DNA of 64,000 bases. It comes from Bacteroides nordii WAL 11050 = JCM 12987 (GTDB taxonomy: Bacteria > Bacteroidota > Bacteroidia > Bacteroidales > Bacteroidaceae). This document shows, in pieces, positions 41,380-51,954 of the stretch. Position numbers and translations under genes: made by a program. Each line of letters opens with the position of its first letter. The stretch's first letter is position 1. The DNA is taken from positions 62,001 to 126,000 of the forward strand of contig BAJA01000012.1 in NCBI GenBank assembly GCA_000613465.1. Direction: 5' to 3'. The notes under the pieces are model-generated. The model was not told where the DNA came from. It worked only from the letters and a program-made list of their open reading frames with translations, and did no database searches.

Positions 41380-42468
41380 ATGAATTATTGTGATAAAATA
41401 AAATATAGCATATATACCACCGAAATTGCTGATTTCGGAACAATGGCAGATACCTTGCTGGCACAGTTGCCTCAAAGCGAACAGATATTCAGACTAATAT
41501 TTTTCGGGACACCGGCAAATAACAATGAATATGTAACTCGTCGTAACATTTTAAGTGACAAAATACAACAACGTTATCCCCAGAAGTTACCTGTATTAAG
41601 TTATGTATCCCAACCTGCTTTGGATGGCGGACTTACAATGGAAGTACATAGCTATCAGGCAGATGAGAATGATCAGATTATGTATCATCCCAATGAAGGT
41701 TTCCCTTATATTACATTGGAAAATGCCGATGGTCGTTTTCTTTTTGCAGGAGGCTTCCATAGCGATGTGTTGAATTTCAATACCCAACAACAATCCGTTG
41801 AAGTTTTCCGGTTAGCAAGTGAAGTTTTACATAAGGAGAATTTTCCCATTGAAAACATTATCCGCCAGTGGAACTACATTGAACAAATTACAGGATTTGA
41901 TGGTGCCGACCAACATTACCAGATGTTCAATAATGTGCGTAGCAACTTCTACAATCAGACTACCTGGAGTATGGGTTATCCGGCTGCTACAGGTATAGGG
42001 AGTAATTTAGGAGGTATCCTGGTAGATATTGATGCTGCTGTATTTACCCGTCCGGAATGTTTTGCCACTCCTATTGATAATAAGTTACAGGTAGCAGCTC
42101 ATGCCTATTCCCCACAAGTACTGGAAATGGCTCACCAGCAAAAATCAACACCAAAGTTTGAACGTGCCAAAAGTATGACGTTTGATGACAGACAACTCAT
42201 TTATATATCCGGCACAGCTGCAATCCGAGGAGAAGAAAGCCTGACCGGAGTAGGTCTCGAAAGACAACTTCACATCACTATGGAAAACATTGCCCAACTA
42301 ACAGGAGACGCACATTTAAAATTATTGCGCGTATACCTGAAAGACAAGTCACATTACCAAGAAGCATATAAGCTACTGAATGACTATCAACTGAACATAC
42401 CTATTTCTTATATGTGTGCAGATGTATGCAGAGATGAATTACTAATTGAGATTGAAGCATTGCCATAA
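41380..42468 (+). CDS. RidA/YjgF-superfamily protein (chorismatase-like)
   Basis: The ATG at 41380 is preferred over a TTG nine bases upstream. The 362-residue protein has a YjgF/RidA-like C-terminal half (RQLIYISGTAAIRGEESLTG, LERQLHITMENIAQLTGDAH, LLRVYLKDKSHYQEA) and a related N-terminal half (DTLLAQLPQSEQIFRLIFFG), as in the FkbO/Hyg5 chorismatase-like group. Simple RidA proteins deaminate reactive enamines/imines; the longer group acts on other small substrates. No signal peptide is present. It follows the cytochrome gene by 24 bases. Substrate is unknown. Confidence 0.75.
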   Translation: MNYCDKIKYSIYTTEIADFGTMADTLLAQLPQSEQIFRLIFFGTPANNNEYVTRRNILSDKIQQRYPQKLPVLSYVSQPALDGGLTMEVHSYQADENDQIMYHPNEGFPYITLENADGRFLFAGGFHSDVLNFNTQQQSVEVFRLASEVLHKENFPIENIIRQWNYIEQITGFDGADQHYQMFNNVRSNFYNQTTWSMGYPAATGIGSNLGGILVDIDAAVFTRPECFATPIDNKLQVAAHAYSPQVLEMAHQQKSTPKFERAKSMTFDDRQLIYISGTAAIRGEESLTGVGLERQLHITMENIAQLTGDAHLKLLRVYLKDKSHYQEAYKLLNDYQLNIPISYMCADVCRDELLIEIEALP

Positions 42469-42528
42469 AATAAGCCACTCCCTTATCACAATAAATAAAA
42501 TAGGAGAAATTACTAACCAAATAAATAA

Positions 42529-43272
42529 ATGAAAATGAAGAAAAAACTTAGAAATTCAGTAGCCTTAGGAGTTGTTTTACTCTCTATGGTAGCATGTACA
42601 GGCAAAACCTCTACATCAGAATCAGCTTGTGGTAACAACGGACAATGTTCCGAACAATGTAAAAATGAATGTAATCAAAACAACTGTAAAAATAAAAAAG
42701 AAATGACTTATTCTAAGAAGTACACAAATGCCGACTTTTACAAAGACGGCAAATTCCAGCAAGAAGCTGCTATGGAAGCAATGAAAGACATGTTCGCATT
42801 CTATGATGTTCCTTTCACCGAATTAATGGCTAAAGACATGTGGGTTACGGACTTCGGATTAGGAGATTTTGAAAATGTAGGTATGGGTGGTATTTTCTGG
42901 GTTAACAACGCAGAACAAAGATACTTTGCACATGCTATCTATCTGTTGCCCGGACAAATGATTCCGGAACATGCCCATGTAGCTACTACATATCCTGCTA
43001 AACACGAATCCTGGATGGTTGAAAAAGGATGGGCCTATAACTTCTCTGAAGTAGGAGATGAAACTCCGAATGCCCCTGCAATTCCAGCTACTCATGGTCC
43101 TATCAAGAGTAAGAATTTCGTTGTACAAAAGGTAGGCGAAGTACTTCCGTTGAAAGCTTTAACAACCTTCCACTTCCTGATGGCTGGTCCCGAAGGTGCT
43201 ATTGTCTCAGAATGGGCTACTTACCATGACAATGCCGGCCTTCGTTTTTCAAATCCTAAGGCTGCATTATAA
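42529..43272 (+). CDS. Cys-rich cupin lipoprotein, sugar-isomerase-like
   Basis: The 247-residue protein has a lipoprotein signal (LLSMVACTGK), then a hydrophilic linker with evenly spaced cysteines (ACGNNGQCSEQCKNECNQNN, then C), then a cupin of the D-lyxose isomerase-like type: PGQMIPEHAHVATTYPAKHE supplies HxH and a downstream Glu as metal ligands, followed by GWAYNFSE. The catalytic domain starts near residue 65. Cysteine-rich linkers of this kind are unusual in Bacteroides lipoproteins and may bind metal. It stands in the cytochrome operon, so it may act on the periplasmic substrate or product of the haem proteins. Confidence 0.72.
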   Translation: MKMKKKLRNSVALGVVLLSMVACTGKTSTSESACGNNGQCSEQCKNECNQNNCKNKKEMTYSKKYTNADFYKDGKFQQEAAMEAMKDMFAFYDVPFTELMAKDMWVTDFGLGDFENVGMGGIFWVNNAEQRYFAHAIYLLPGQMIPEHAHVATTYPAKHESWMVEKGWAYNFSEVGDETPNAPAIPATHGPIKSKNFVVQKVGEVLPLKALTTFHFLMAGPEGAIVSEWATYHDNAGLRFSNPKAAL

Positions 43273-43306
43273 TAGTAGAAAAACATAATACCTTAGAATC
43301 AACCTT

Positions 43307-46300
43307 ATGAATAAAATATTGCTAATAACACTCTGTTTCTTATCAGCTTCTGCCTCGGCATTTGCCGGGCCGAAGCCTAAGAAAGCAGAGACATGGATCG
43401 ATGCTTCAGTAAAAGCCAAATCCGAATTGCGTACGCAACTACAAAAAGCAGGAATGCCAGTCATATCCAAATGGATTAAAGTCAATGACAAGGCAGAGCC
43501 TTTTGTTGTGGACTTGAAGAATTGCGATAAGCTGATACTGGTTACCTCCGGTGGTCCTGACGGTAGCAGCTATGATCATGCAGTATGGGGGAATGCCCGC
43601 CTGATTGCAGCCGACGGTTCTTCTGTATGGTTGGACCAGACTCCGTTTGAATATGGCGTAGCCGGCTGGGATAAACCAAGAATGAACATCAACGCAAATG
43701 GCAAACCTATCCGGATTGCCGGAAAAGCTTATGAGCACGGTGTATTCTGCCATGCTAACGGCACATTGGTCTATCCTGTGAAAGGTAAATACGTACGTTT
43801 TGAAGCAGAAGTTGGTATTGACGATGCCTCAAGAACGGGTAGTGTATATTTTCAGGCATTGAATGTATTACCTAAAGACATCGCCAATCAACTGGCAGAA
43901 AAATATCCGAATCAAATTGGAATGCTAAGCAGCCAAATGGATGGATTGGATACCTGGTTGATTACCCCCGATGCTTCTGTTGAAAAACAAGTCGTAGACG
44001 CTTTGGCTGGTAAACTAAAAGATGCTTCTTACTTCAAGAACATCATACAACAGATAGCAACCGAAAAAGACGTAAACACACAAATGTACAAATACCTCGA
44101 AGTATTTGAAAAGATGCAAAATGTATACGAGGTACAAAATGAATTGGAGTGGCTGAATATAAATGCAATCAAACTGGCATTTGCTGATATGAAACAACAA
44201 CAAGGGTATGATGTAGCCAAATACCAGCCTCTGCTCGATGAACTGCTAAGCCTTTCCCAAAAAGGTTTCGACGGCATTTACAAAGGTGATGCGCAAGCAT
44301 TGGCTAATGCCCGTAAAGCATTGAAAAACAAGCAAGCCATTCTGCTTGGTAACCCTTTACTCAATGGCGACAAAATTGTTGCTACTCGTTTCAAACTGGG
44401 TTCAAAAGCACATACAGCTATGGCTCCGGACTTAGGAACACAATCTAACAACTGGAGTAATCAGGAATCCGCACGTCGTAGTGGATTTAATGCCGAAATT
44501 GTAGAATTGTCCAATCTGCGTGGTGACAACATTCAGATGCGTCAAATATACAAACCACAAAACTCATCTTCTATCGCAGACCTTAAAATGCATTGGGATG
44601 GCGACCGGGTTATGTTTACTGCAACCATGCCCGACAATCGTTGGAATATATATGAGGTTAAATTGGACGGTACCGGTCACAGAATGCTAATAGAAAATGA
44701 AGAACCGGATCTGGAATTCTACGACGGTACATATCTACCGACGGGCGTATGATAGCAACTTCTAATATTGGTTACCAAGGTGTACCTTGTGTCAGCGGTT
44801 CCGACCCAGTGGGTAATATGGTGCTTTATGATCCCAAAACCAAAAACATGCGTCGCCTTACATTTGACCAGGATGCCAATTGGAATCCGGTTATTATGCA
44901 TAATGGTCGTGTCATGTATACCGTTGGGAATATACCGACCTGATGCACTACTATTCCCGCTTTGTAATGCATATGAACCCGGACGGAACAGAACAAAAGG
45001 CCCTGTTCGGAAGTGGTTGTGCTTTCCCAAACAGTACATTTGACATTCAACCTCTGCCTAATCATGCATCTGCTTTTGTAGGTATTATTTCCGGTCATCA
45101 CGGTGTTGCCCGTTCCGGCCGTTTAATATTGTTTGATCCAACTAAAGCCCGCAAAGGTGCTGCCGGTATGCTTCAGGAAATTCCATATCGGAACCGTCCG
45201 ATAGTAGAATTGGTAAAAGATGAATTAGTAAACGGCGTATGGCCACAATTTATCAAACCGACTCCTTTGGATGACAAATATTATCTGGTAGCTGCTAAGC
45301 TGAACCCACAAGATTTATGGGGTATTTATCTGGTGGACGTATTTGATAACGTAACTTGTCTGATGAAACAGGAAGGCGAAGGATACATCAGTCCGATTGT
45401 TGTGCGTAAGACAACTACTCCTCCGGCTATACCTGACAGGGTAAAACTGAATGAAAAAGAAGCAACTGTATTTATCCAGGATATATACGAAGGTGAAGGA
45501 TTGCGTAATGTACCTCGTGGTACTGTAAAAGAACTCCGCCTGCATGCGTATGAGTATGCATATCTGAAAACTGTTTCGGACCATAACTGGCATGGTATCC
45601 AGAGCGGATGGGACATTAAACGTCAACTCGGAACAGTTCCTGTGGAAGAAGACGGTTCTGTTATCTTCAAAATACCAGCCAATACTCCAATCTCCATCCA
45701 GCCGATTGATAAAGACGGAGCTGCTATACAGCTGATGCGTAGTTGGTTGACCGGACAACCGGGTGAAGTTGTCTCCTGTATCGGGTGTCACGAAGATCAG
45801 AACCAGATTCCTGTGCCTAAGCGTGTAATTGCATCTCAACGTGCACCACACTCTATAAAAGCACCGGAAGGTGGTGTCCGTTCATTTACATTCGATCTTG
45901 AAGTACAGCCGATTCTCGACCGTGCTTGTATTGCCTGTCATAACGGCGAAAAAGCATTCGACCTCCGTGCCGGTACAAAAGACGAACGTGGATATGGTCC
46001 TTCTTATCTGAATCTACATCCGTATGTTCATCGTCAGGGTCCGGAAGCTGATATGGCAGTTCTTCAACCCTATGAATATCATGCCAATACCAGCGAATTA
46101 ATCCGTATCCTTAAAAAGGGACATGCAAATGTGAAGCTGACTGACAAAGAATGGAGAACATTGTATACATGGATTGATTACAATGCACCGGATAAGGGTT
46201 ACTTCAATGCTAATAAGATCAAAGATTTCCCATATCAGGGTTTTGATCAGATTGAACGCCGTACAGAACTCACCAACAAATATGGCAACGGTATGGGAGT

Positions 46301-47299
46301 AAACTGGAAGAAAGAGATTGCTGACTATGCAACCTATCTGAAAGGTAAAGGAGAAATTACTCCGGTCCTTCCGGCAGCAACAGCTCCTGTAAAAGAGAAG
46401 AATGTAAAAGTGAAAAACTGGCCTTTCGATGCAACGCAATCAAAGCGATGCTGGCAAACGAAAAGGAAACACGCAAAGAAGTTGTATTGGCTCCCGGAGT
46501 TAAACTCACCTTCGTTCGTATTCCTGCCGGAGAATTCGCTATGGGTAGCTGGAACGGATCTGCTGATAATCGTCCGGTATCTAAAGTAAAAATTGCAAAA
46601 CCATTCTGGATGGGTGAAGTAGAAATCACCAATGAACAATACAATGTCATTTTCCCCGACCACGACAGTCGTTATGTAGACCAGTTATGGAAAGACCATG
46701 TACATTTCGGTTACCCTGCCAATCAGCCGGAGCAACCCGTTATTCGTGTTAGTTACGAAGATGCTATGGCGTATTGTAAACAACTGAGCGAAAAGACCGG
46801 TCTCAACATCACCCTCCCCACGGAGGCACAATGGGAATGGGCTTGTCGTGCAGGAAGTGATTCTGATTTCTGGTATGGTAACAGCAATACGGATTTTGGT
46901 AAATTGGAGAACTTTGCAGACGAAAGTTGCAATAAAATGGCTGTAAGTGGCGTTAATCCACAACCAATGTCTAAGAATTCATACTGGTACAAATATTACT
47001 CTTATCTGCCTAAAGAGGAAAGTGTAAACGATGGAGCAATGAACCAGGTTAATTCTAAAAATTACCAGGCCAATCCATTTGGATTATATAGCATGCACGG
47101 AAATATAGCCGAGTGGACCCGTTCGGATTACATACCTTATCCTTACACCGAAAAGGTAAAGAATCCTTCGGAGTTCAAAGTTGTACGTGGTGGTTCTTAT
47201 ATTGAACGTCCTAAAGTCTCAACTTCTTATGCCCGTAAAGCCTACTACCCGCATCAGCGAGTATTCAATGTAGGATTCCGTGTAATTATTGAAGACTAA
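43307..47299 (+). CDS. NPCBM + hydrazine-synthase-alpha-like di-haem + formylglycine-generating-enzyme-like fusion (three frameshifts)
   Basis: The repaired protein has 1331 residues. After a signal peptide, an NPCBM/NEW2 galactose-binding-like domain covers about 60-185 (AVWGNARLIAADGSSVWLDQ, AYEHGVFCHANGTL). Helical sequence follows, then a propeller of the hydrazine synthase alpha type (about 340-830) and two haem-c motifs, CIGCH near residue 824 and CIACH near 874. From about 1060 to the end lies an FGE/SUMF1-type domain (VRIPAGEFAMGSW, ITLPTEAQWEWACRAG, YSMHGNIAEWTR, VVRGGSYIERP). Breaks: near 44749 and 44922 (one C lost each) and 46443 (one A lost). No full hydrazine synthase is implied. 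It lies 34 bases after the cupin gene. Confidence 0.82.
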
Positions 47300-47303
47300 T
47301 TAA

Positions 47304-47416
47304 ACAGTTGACAGTGGACAATTGACAGTGAGCAGGGCAACTGCCCACTGTCTACCGTCAACTCTTCATTGTCAATTGTCAACTATCAGCTGCCAACTGT
47401 TATCAATTGTCAACTC
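47304..47416. repeat. Intergenic GTTGACAATTGACA-type repeat
   Basis: The 133 bases between the fusion gene and the CcsBA gene are filled with variants of AGTTGACAGT, ACAATTGACAGT and TCAATTGTCAACT in both orientations, including CAGGGCAACTGCCCACTG. They can fold into several alternative hairpins. Such CAATTGTCAAC repeats are common between Bacteroides genes. They may lower read-through into the maturation gene. Confidence 0.75.
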
Positions 47417-47432
47417 TAAAAGTGATTTTCCT

Positions 47433-49890
47433 ATGAAAGTAAATTTCCACAAGCCCCTCTCTTCTTATGTAACAACCATTGTGTTGTTGCTGATCTACGC
47501 TGTTGCACTCGCTGCCGCTACTTTCATTGAAAAATACCATGCACTGCAACAGCCAAAACGATCATCTACTATTCGCCTCTGTTCTTTTTGCTTCAATTAT
47601 TGATGGTTATCAATTTTGTAGCAATTGTTATCAAGCGCCAATATCTTAAAAACCGGAAATGGGGTATGTTAGTCACTCATTTTGCTTTTATCATCATTTT
47701 CCTGGGTGCTTTTACCTCTTTCCTTTTCAGTGAAGAAGGCATCCTTCATCTTCGCGAAGGAGAAACGAGCAATCAAATCACCGTTCGCTCTGCCGATAAT
47801 AACACAAGTATCCACACCTTACCCTTCTCTGTGGAACTAAAGAAATTTACGTTGACCCGCTATCCGGGTTCTTCCAGTCCCTCTTCCTATGAAAGTGAAG
47901 TTGTAGTACATGTGGACGGTGAAACACGTCCCGAACGAATATTTATGAACAATGTGTTAGATGTAAAGGGTTACCGGTTCTTTCAGGCATCTTATGATCC
48001 GGACGAACAAGGTACGATTCTCTCTGTCAACCGTGATGTTGCAGGACGCAACATCACTTACACAGGGTATCTTTTGCTTGTCATCGGACTGGTTCTATGC
48101 TTTATTGGCAAGAATACCCGATTCATGTCATTGAGCCGTCGGTTAAAAGAATTACATACCGCAACTAAGATAATAGCCTGCATGCTCTTCTTTATAGCCT
48201 TTCCTTCTGAAAGCAGAGCAAACGAGAATAACTCCCCAATGATGGATATCGTACAGAAACATAAAATTTCTCCTGCACATGCCGAAGTTTTTGGTTCTTT
48301 ACCAATCCAGTCAAATAGTGGCGTACCATGCCAATCAACACTTTTTCTTCCCAAATACTCCGAAAGCTACATAAATCGGATAAAATCGAAGGTTTAAACT
48401 CAGACCAATTCCTTATCAGTTTACTGGTGATGCCGGATGTATGGATGCGCATACCGTTTATTGCCGTATCCAATCCAGAGTTAGCAAGTTATTATAATCT
48501 GCCTGCCAAACAATGTGCATACGCGGAAGTGTTTGACAATAACGGCTACTACAAGTTACAGGAGAAGCTGGAAGAAGCATATAACAAAATGCCTAACCAA
48601 CGTACCCGATTCGACAAAGATTTGATGAAACTGGATGAACAGATCAACATCTTCCACCAGCTTATCAACCGTCAGATGCTGAATCTCTTTCCAAAAGAAG
48701 ATGATCCCAACCATAAGTGGTATGCTCCCGGAGATGACCTTTCGGCTTTTACAGGAAAGGACTCCATGTTCGTAGCCCGTATTATGGACTGGTACCTGGA
48801 AGAGGTACAGGAAGGTCTGAGAAGTAACGACTGGACAAAGGCCAACGAAGTTGCCGGCATGATCAGTACTTACCAGCAAGCCAAAAACAAAACACTCGAC
48901 ATCAGCCCTAAAAAGATACAGTCTGAACTGAAATATAATAAGATGGATGTATTTCGCTATTGTAAAATCGGTTATCTTATTCTGGGTGGTCTGCTGCTCA
49001 TCTTTACATTCATCGTACAGTTTCAGCAGAAACGCTGGATAAAGTCTATAGTCTGGATATTGGGGATTCTGGTACTTATCGTATTCCATTATCACATGTA
49101 CGGTATGGGAATGCGATGGTATATTGGTGGATATGCCCCTTGGAGCAATTCATACGAAACAATGGTATATGTGGCCTGGGCTACGGTTCTTGCCGGTCTA
49201 CTGTTTGTACGTCGTAATACCATCACTTTGGCACTGGCCACCTTGTTCGGTGGTATCATTCTTTTTGTATCCGGCCTGAACTGGATGGATCCGGAAATAA
49301 GTCCCTTAGTTCCGGTACTTAAATCTCCCTGGCTAATGTTCCATGTTGCCATTATTGTAGCTGCCTATGGTTTCTTCGGCGTCAGTTGCCTGATGGGATT
49401 AACCAATATGGTTTTGATGATCTTCGCCGGCAAGAAACGAACGAGTCAGCTGATTATTCGTATCAAAGAGTTAAGTATCATCAATGAAATGTCATTGCTG
49501 GTAGCGCTGGCTTTGATGACGATCGGTACTTTCCTGGGTGCCGTCTGGGCAAATGAGTCCTGGGGACGTTATTGGGGATGGGATCCTAAAGAAACCTGGG
49601 CACTGATTACTATGGTTGTTTATGCCATTGTCACCCACCTGCATCTGATAAAACGTTGTAATACCCTTTGGTTATTCAATGTCGCTTCAGTCATCGCATT
49701 TTCATCCGTATTAATGACCTTCTTCGGAGTCAACTATTTCCTTAGCGGAATGCACTCATATGGACAGAACGACAATGTAAACAATATATTGATCTACCTG
49801 TACTTTGCCTCAATTGTTATTATTGTATTAGCATTTTTCTCTTACAGGAGTTGGAAAAAGAATCCTGAGTTAAATCCGAACAAGTCATAA
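47433..49890 (+). CDS. CcsBA (ResBC) cytochrome c biogenesis fusion protein (two frameshifts)
   Basis: System II cytochrome c synthase moves haem across the membrane and attaches it to CxxCH sites. The N-terminal ResB/CcsB part has several membrane segments (VTTIVLLLIYAVALAAATF, MLVTHFAFIIIFLGAFTSF) and a periplasmic domain. The C-terminal CcsA part has the tryptophan-rich WWD-type motif WANESWGRYWGWDPKETWAL and flanking His residues (YHMYGMGMRW, LMFHVAIIVAAYG, VTHLHLIK). Breaks: near 47549 (one A; repaired HALQTAKTIIYYSPLFF) and near 48323 (one C; repaired SNSGRTMPINTFSSQ). The repaired gene is 820 codons. It is placed exactly between the c-haem proteins and the cytoplasmic enzymes. Confidence 0.92.
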
Positions 49891-49927
49891 ACCAATAGTT
49901 ATTATAAACACTTAAAACGAATAAATT

Positions 49928-50242
49928 ATGAGAACATTCAACCACGTAGGTATCGTCACTACCGAACACAAAGAAGGCGCCTTCTTTAATGAAGGGCTCA
50001 GCGTATGGCTGACAGACTATAGCAAAAGTCCTAACAGAATCGAGTTTCTTAAATTCGAAGAAGGCAGTTGTATGCCCGAATTGGTACAAAAGCAAGGTCA
50101 CATTGCCTACACAGTACCCTCTCTGGAAGAAGAGCTAAAAGGTAAGAAGGTTATTTTTGGCCCTGCCGTATGCGATGAACATCTCACTATTGCTTTCATA
50201 GAAGAAGAGGGTATTTCTATCGAACTAATGGAAATTAAATAA
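49928..50242 (+). CDS. VOC (glyoxalase/epimerase-like) family protein
   Basis: The 104-residue protein is a single VOC half-barrel pair: FNHVGIVTTEHKEGAFFNEG at the start, HIAYTVPSLEEELKGKKVIF in the middle and ISIELMEIK at the end, giving His, His and Glu as possible metal ligands. It resembles methylmalonyl-CoA epimerase and glyoxalase-like proteins but is shorter. No signal peptide, so cytoplasmic. It precedes dhaK by 31 bases and probably isomerises or epimerises a phosphorylated or dicarbonyl intermediate of the same route; that is inference. Confidence 0.75.
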   Translation: MRTFNHVGIVTTEHKEGAFFNEGLSVWLTDYSKSPNRIEFLKFEEGSCMPELVQKQGHIAYTVPSLEEELKGKKVIFGPAVCDEHLTIAFIEEEGISIELMEIK

Positions 50243-50258
50243 AAACTAATCTCAAAAT

Positions 50259-50265
50259 AAGGAGG
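50259..50265 (+). promoter_or_regulatory. Strong Shine-Dalgarno before dhaK
   Basis: AAGGAGG stands eight bases before the dhaK ATG. Bacteroides genes usually lack such strong sites, so this suggests unusually high translation or an imported gene set. Confidence 0.7.
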
Positions 50266-50273
50266 AAAACATC

Positions 50274-51290
50274 ATGTCAGACATCAAAACTAAATTTATC
50301 AACAACCCCGAACAAATTACTCCCGAATTGTTGGAAGGCTATGTAATGGCTTATGCCGATCAAGTAAAACTGGGAGGTGAAAATATTGTAGTACGTACCC
50401 ATGCAAAGGACGAAAGTAAAGTAGCTATTGTCACCTTAGGTGGCTCCGGTCATGAACCTGCATTGAGTGGTTTCGTTGGCGAAGGTATGCTGGATTGTTC
50501 TGTAGTAGGAGATATTTTTGCAGCTCCCGGTGCACAACGTGTATTCCAGGCATTGCAGCTGATGAAACGTGAAGCAGGTATATTACTGGTCGTATTGAAT
50601 CACTCCGGTGATATAATGAGTGCAAACATGGCTTGCCAGTTGGCAGAACGTGTAGGAATCAAAGTAAAACAGATATTGACACATGATGACATCAGTGCCG
50701 GAATTGATGCCAACACAGAAGATCGTCGTGGGCTGGCGGGTTGTGTTCCTTTGTATAAAATATTAGGAGCAGCAGCAGAAGAAGGCAAGTCATTAGACGA
50801 GCTTATCGAAATCGGCGAACGGTATAACAATAAGGTAGCCACACTTGCTGTAGCCATGCGTTCTTGTACCCATCCTCAGAATGGCGCAACAATCACGGAT
50901 CTGCCTGCCGGTATCATGGAGATAGGAATGGGCCAACACGGTGAAGGTGGTGGTGGTCAAAAGCCACTTGTATCAGCCGATGCTACAGCTGCCGAAATGG
51001 TAGACCTGCTTTGCCAGCAGCTCAAACCCAAAGCCGGAGATAAAATGATGCTTATCATCAACGGTGTAGGTGCCACTACTCACATGGAACTGAATATCAT
51101 ATTCCGCAAAGCTTATAAGGAACTGGAAGCACGTGGTCTGCAAGTAGTTGTAAGCCGTATACAGGAGATATTGACCGTACAGGAACAAGCAGGTTTCCAA
51201 ATGATTATGGGTATCCTGGACGAAGATCATATCGACTATTTAAAGAACAAACGTGCTAACGCACCTTACTGGACAACTATTGGCAAATAA
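50274..51290 (+). CDS. dhaK: Dihydroxyacetone-kinase-type subunit DhaK
   Basis: DhaK binds a short ketose covalently as a hemiaminal on a histidine, and DhaL supplies the phosphate. The 338-residue protein has the substrate-loop GGSGHEPALSGFVGEGMLD (His60) and MEIGMGQHGEGG with the probable covalent His222. No DhaM phosphotransferase gene is near and Bacteroides normally lack the PTS, so the pair probably uses ATP. Related DhaK/DhaL pairs phosphorylate erythrulose or other ketoses, so dihydroxyacetone is not certain as substrate. It is followed 12 bases later by dhaL. Confidence 0.9.
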   Translation: MSDIKTKFINNPEQITPELLEGYVMAYADQVKLGGENIVVRTHAKDESKVAIVTLGGSGHEPALSGFVGEGMLDCSVVGDIFAAPGAQRVFQALQLMKREAGILLVVLNHSGDIMSANMACQLAERVGIKVKQILTHDDISAGIDANTEDRRGLAGCVPLYKILGAAAEEGKSLDELIEIGERYNNKVATLAVAMRSCTHPQNGATITDLPAGIMEIGMGQHGEGGGGQKPLVSADATAAEMVDLLCQQLKPKAGDKMMLIINGVGATTHMELNIIFRKAYKELEARGLQVVVSRIQEILTVQEQAGFQMIMGILDEDHIDYLKNKRANAPYWTTIGK

Positions 51291-51302
51291 AAGCAAAAGA
51301 AA

Positions 51303-51920
51303 ATGACACAACTGACTATTGATAACTTCAAAACAATGCTCACCACAGCTTTAGCAAATATCAAAGCACGTGAAGATGAGTTTTCCAAACTGGATGCCGT
51401 TATTGGTGACGGTGACCACGGACAAGCGATCGTAACAGCCATGAGCGCTATTGTTGCCACTGCCGAGAAAGGGACTGAATTTAAATCGATGCTGAACGAC
51501 ATGGGATTCGATGTTATGTTACAAGTAAGCGGTTCAACCAGTACTTTATTGGGGGCTTTCTTCCTTGGCATGAGTGATCATGTAAGTGGTACACAACTGG
51601 ATGCAACTGCTGTAAAAGCCATGTTCGCCGGCGGACTTACTAACGTACAAAAGCAGACTAAAGCTCAGAAAGGTGATAAAACAATGATGGATGCCCTGAT
51701 ACCTGCTGTCGAAGCTATTCAGAATTGCCCTTCAGACGATATCAAAGAATTGATAAATGCAGGAGCCGAAGCAGCTTTAGCGGGTGCTGAGTCCACAATT
51801 GAACTTAAAGCTAATTTCGGACGTGCACGCAACTATGGTGAACGGTCTATAGGCTATATGGATAGCGGCGCTGCTTCCTGGAGTTGTATGTTCGCTTCAT
51901 TCTCAGAAGCTATAAAGTAA
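51303..51920 (+). CDS. dhaL: Dihydroxyacetone-kinase-type subunit DhaL (nucleotide-binding)
   Basis: DhaL holds ADP/ATP through Mg2+ ions bound by three aspartates. In this 205-residue protein they are Asp31, Asp36 and Asp38 in LDAVIGDGDHG, spaced as in the E. coli protein, with SGSTSTLLGAFFLG and GARASYGxR-type glycine loops (here GRARNYGERSIGYMDSGA) for the phosphates. It pairs with DhaK as the phosphoryl donor half. It lies 34 bases before the thiolase gene. Confidence 0.9.
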   Translation: MTQLTIDNFKTMLTTALANIKAREDEFSKLDAVIGDGDHGQAIVTAMSAIVATAEKGTEFKSMLNDMGFDVMLQVSGSTSTLLGAFFLGMSDHVSGTQLDATAVKAMFAGGLTNVQKQTKAQKGDKTMMDALIPAVEAIQNCPSDDIKELINAGAEAALAGAESTIELKANFGRARNYGERSIGYMDSGAASWSCMFASFSEAIK

Positions 51921-51954
51921 AAATGTATTTCGAATAAATATCAAATATAAAGAA

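Noticed and set aside
44749..44943. Separate 64-residue gene between the two large parts of the haem fusion
   Set aside because: It is the middle piece of the same gene, joined to both sides by restoring one C at each end.
43307..47299. Hydrazine synthase and anammox-type metabolism
   Set aside because: Only an alpha-like propeller region is present; no beta or gamma subunit and no hydrazine dehydrogenase gene is near, and the fold is used in other proteins.
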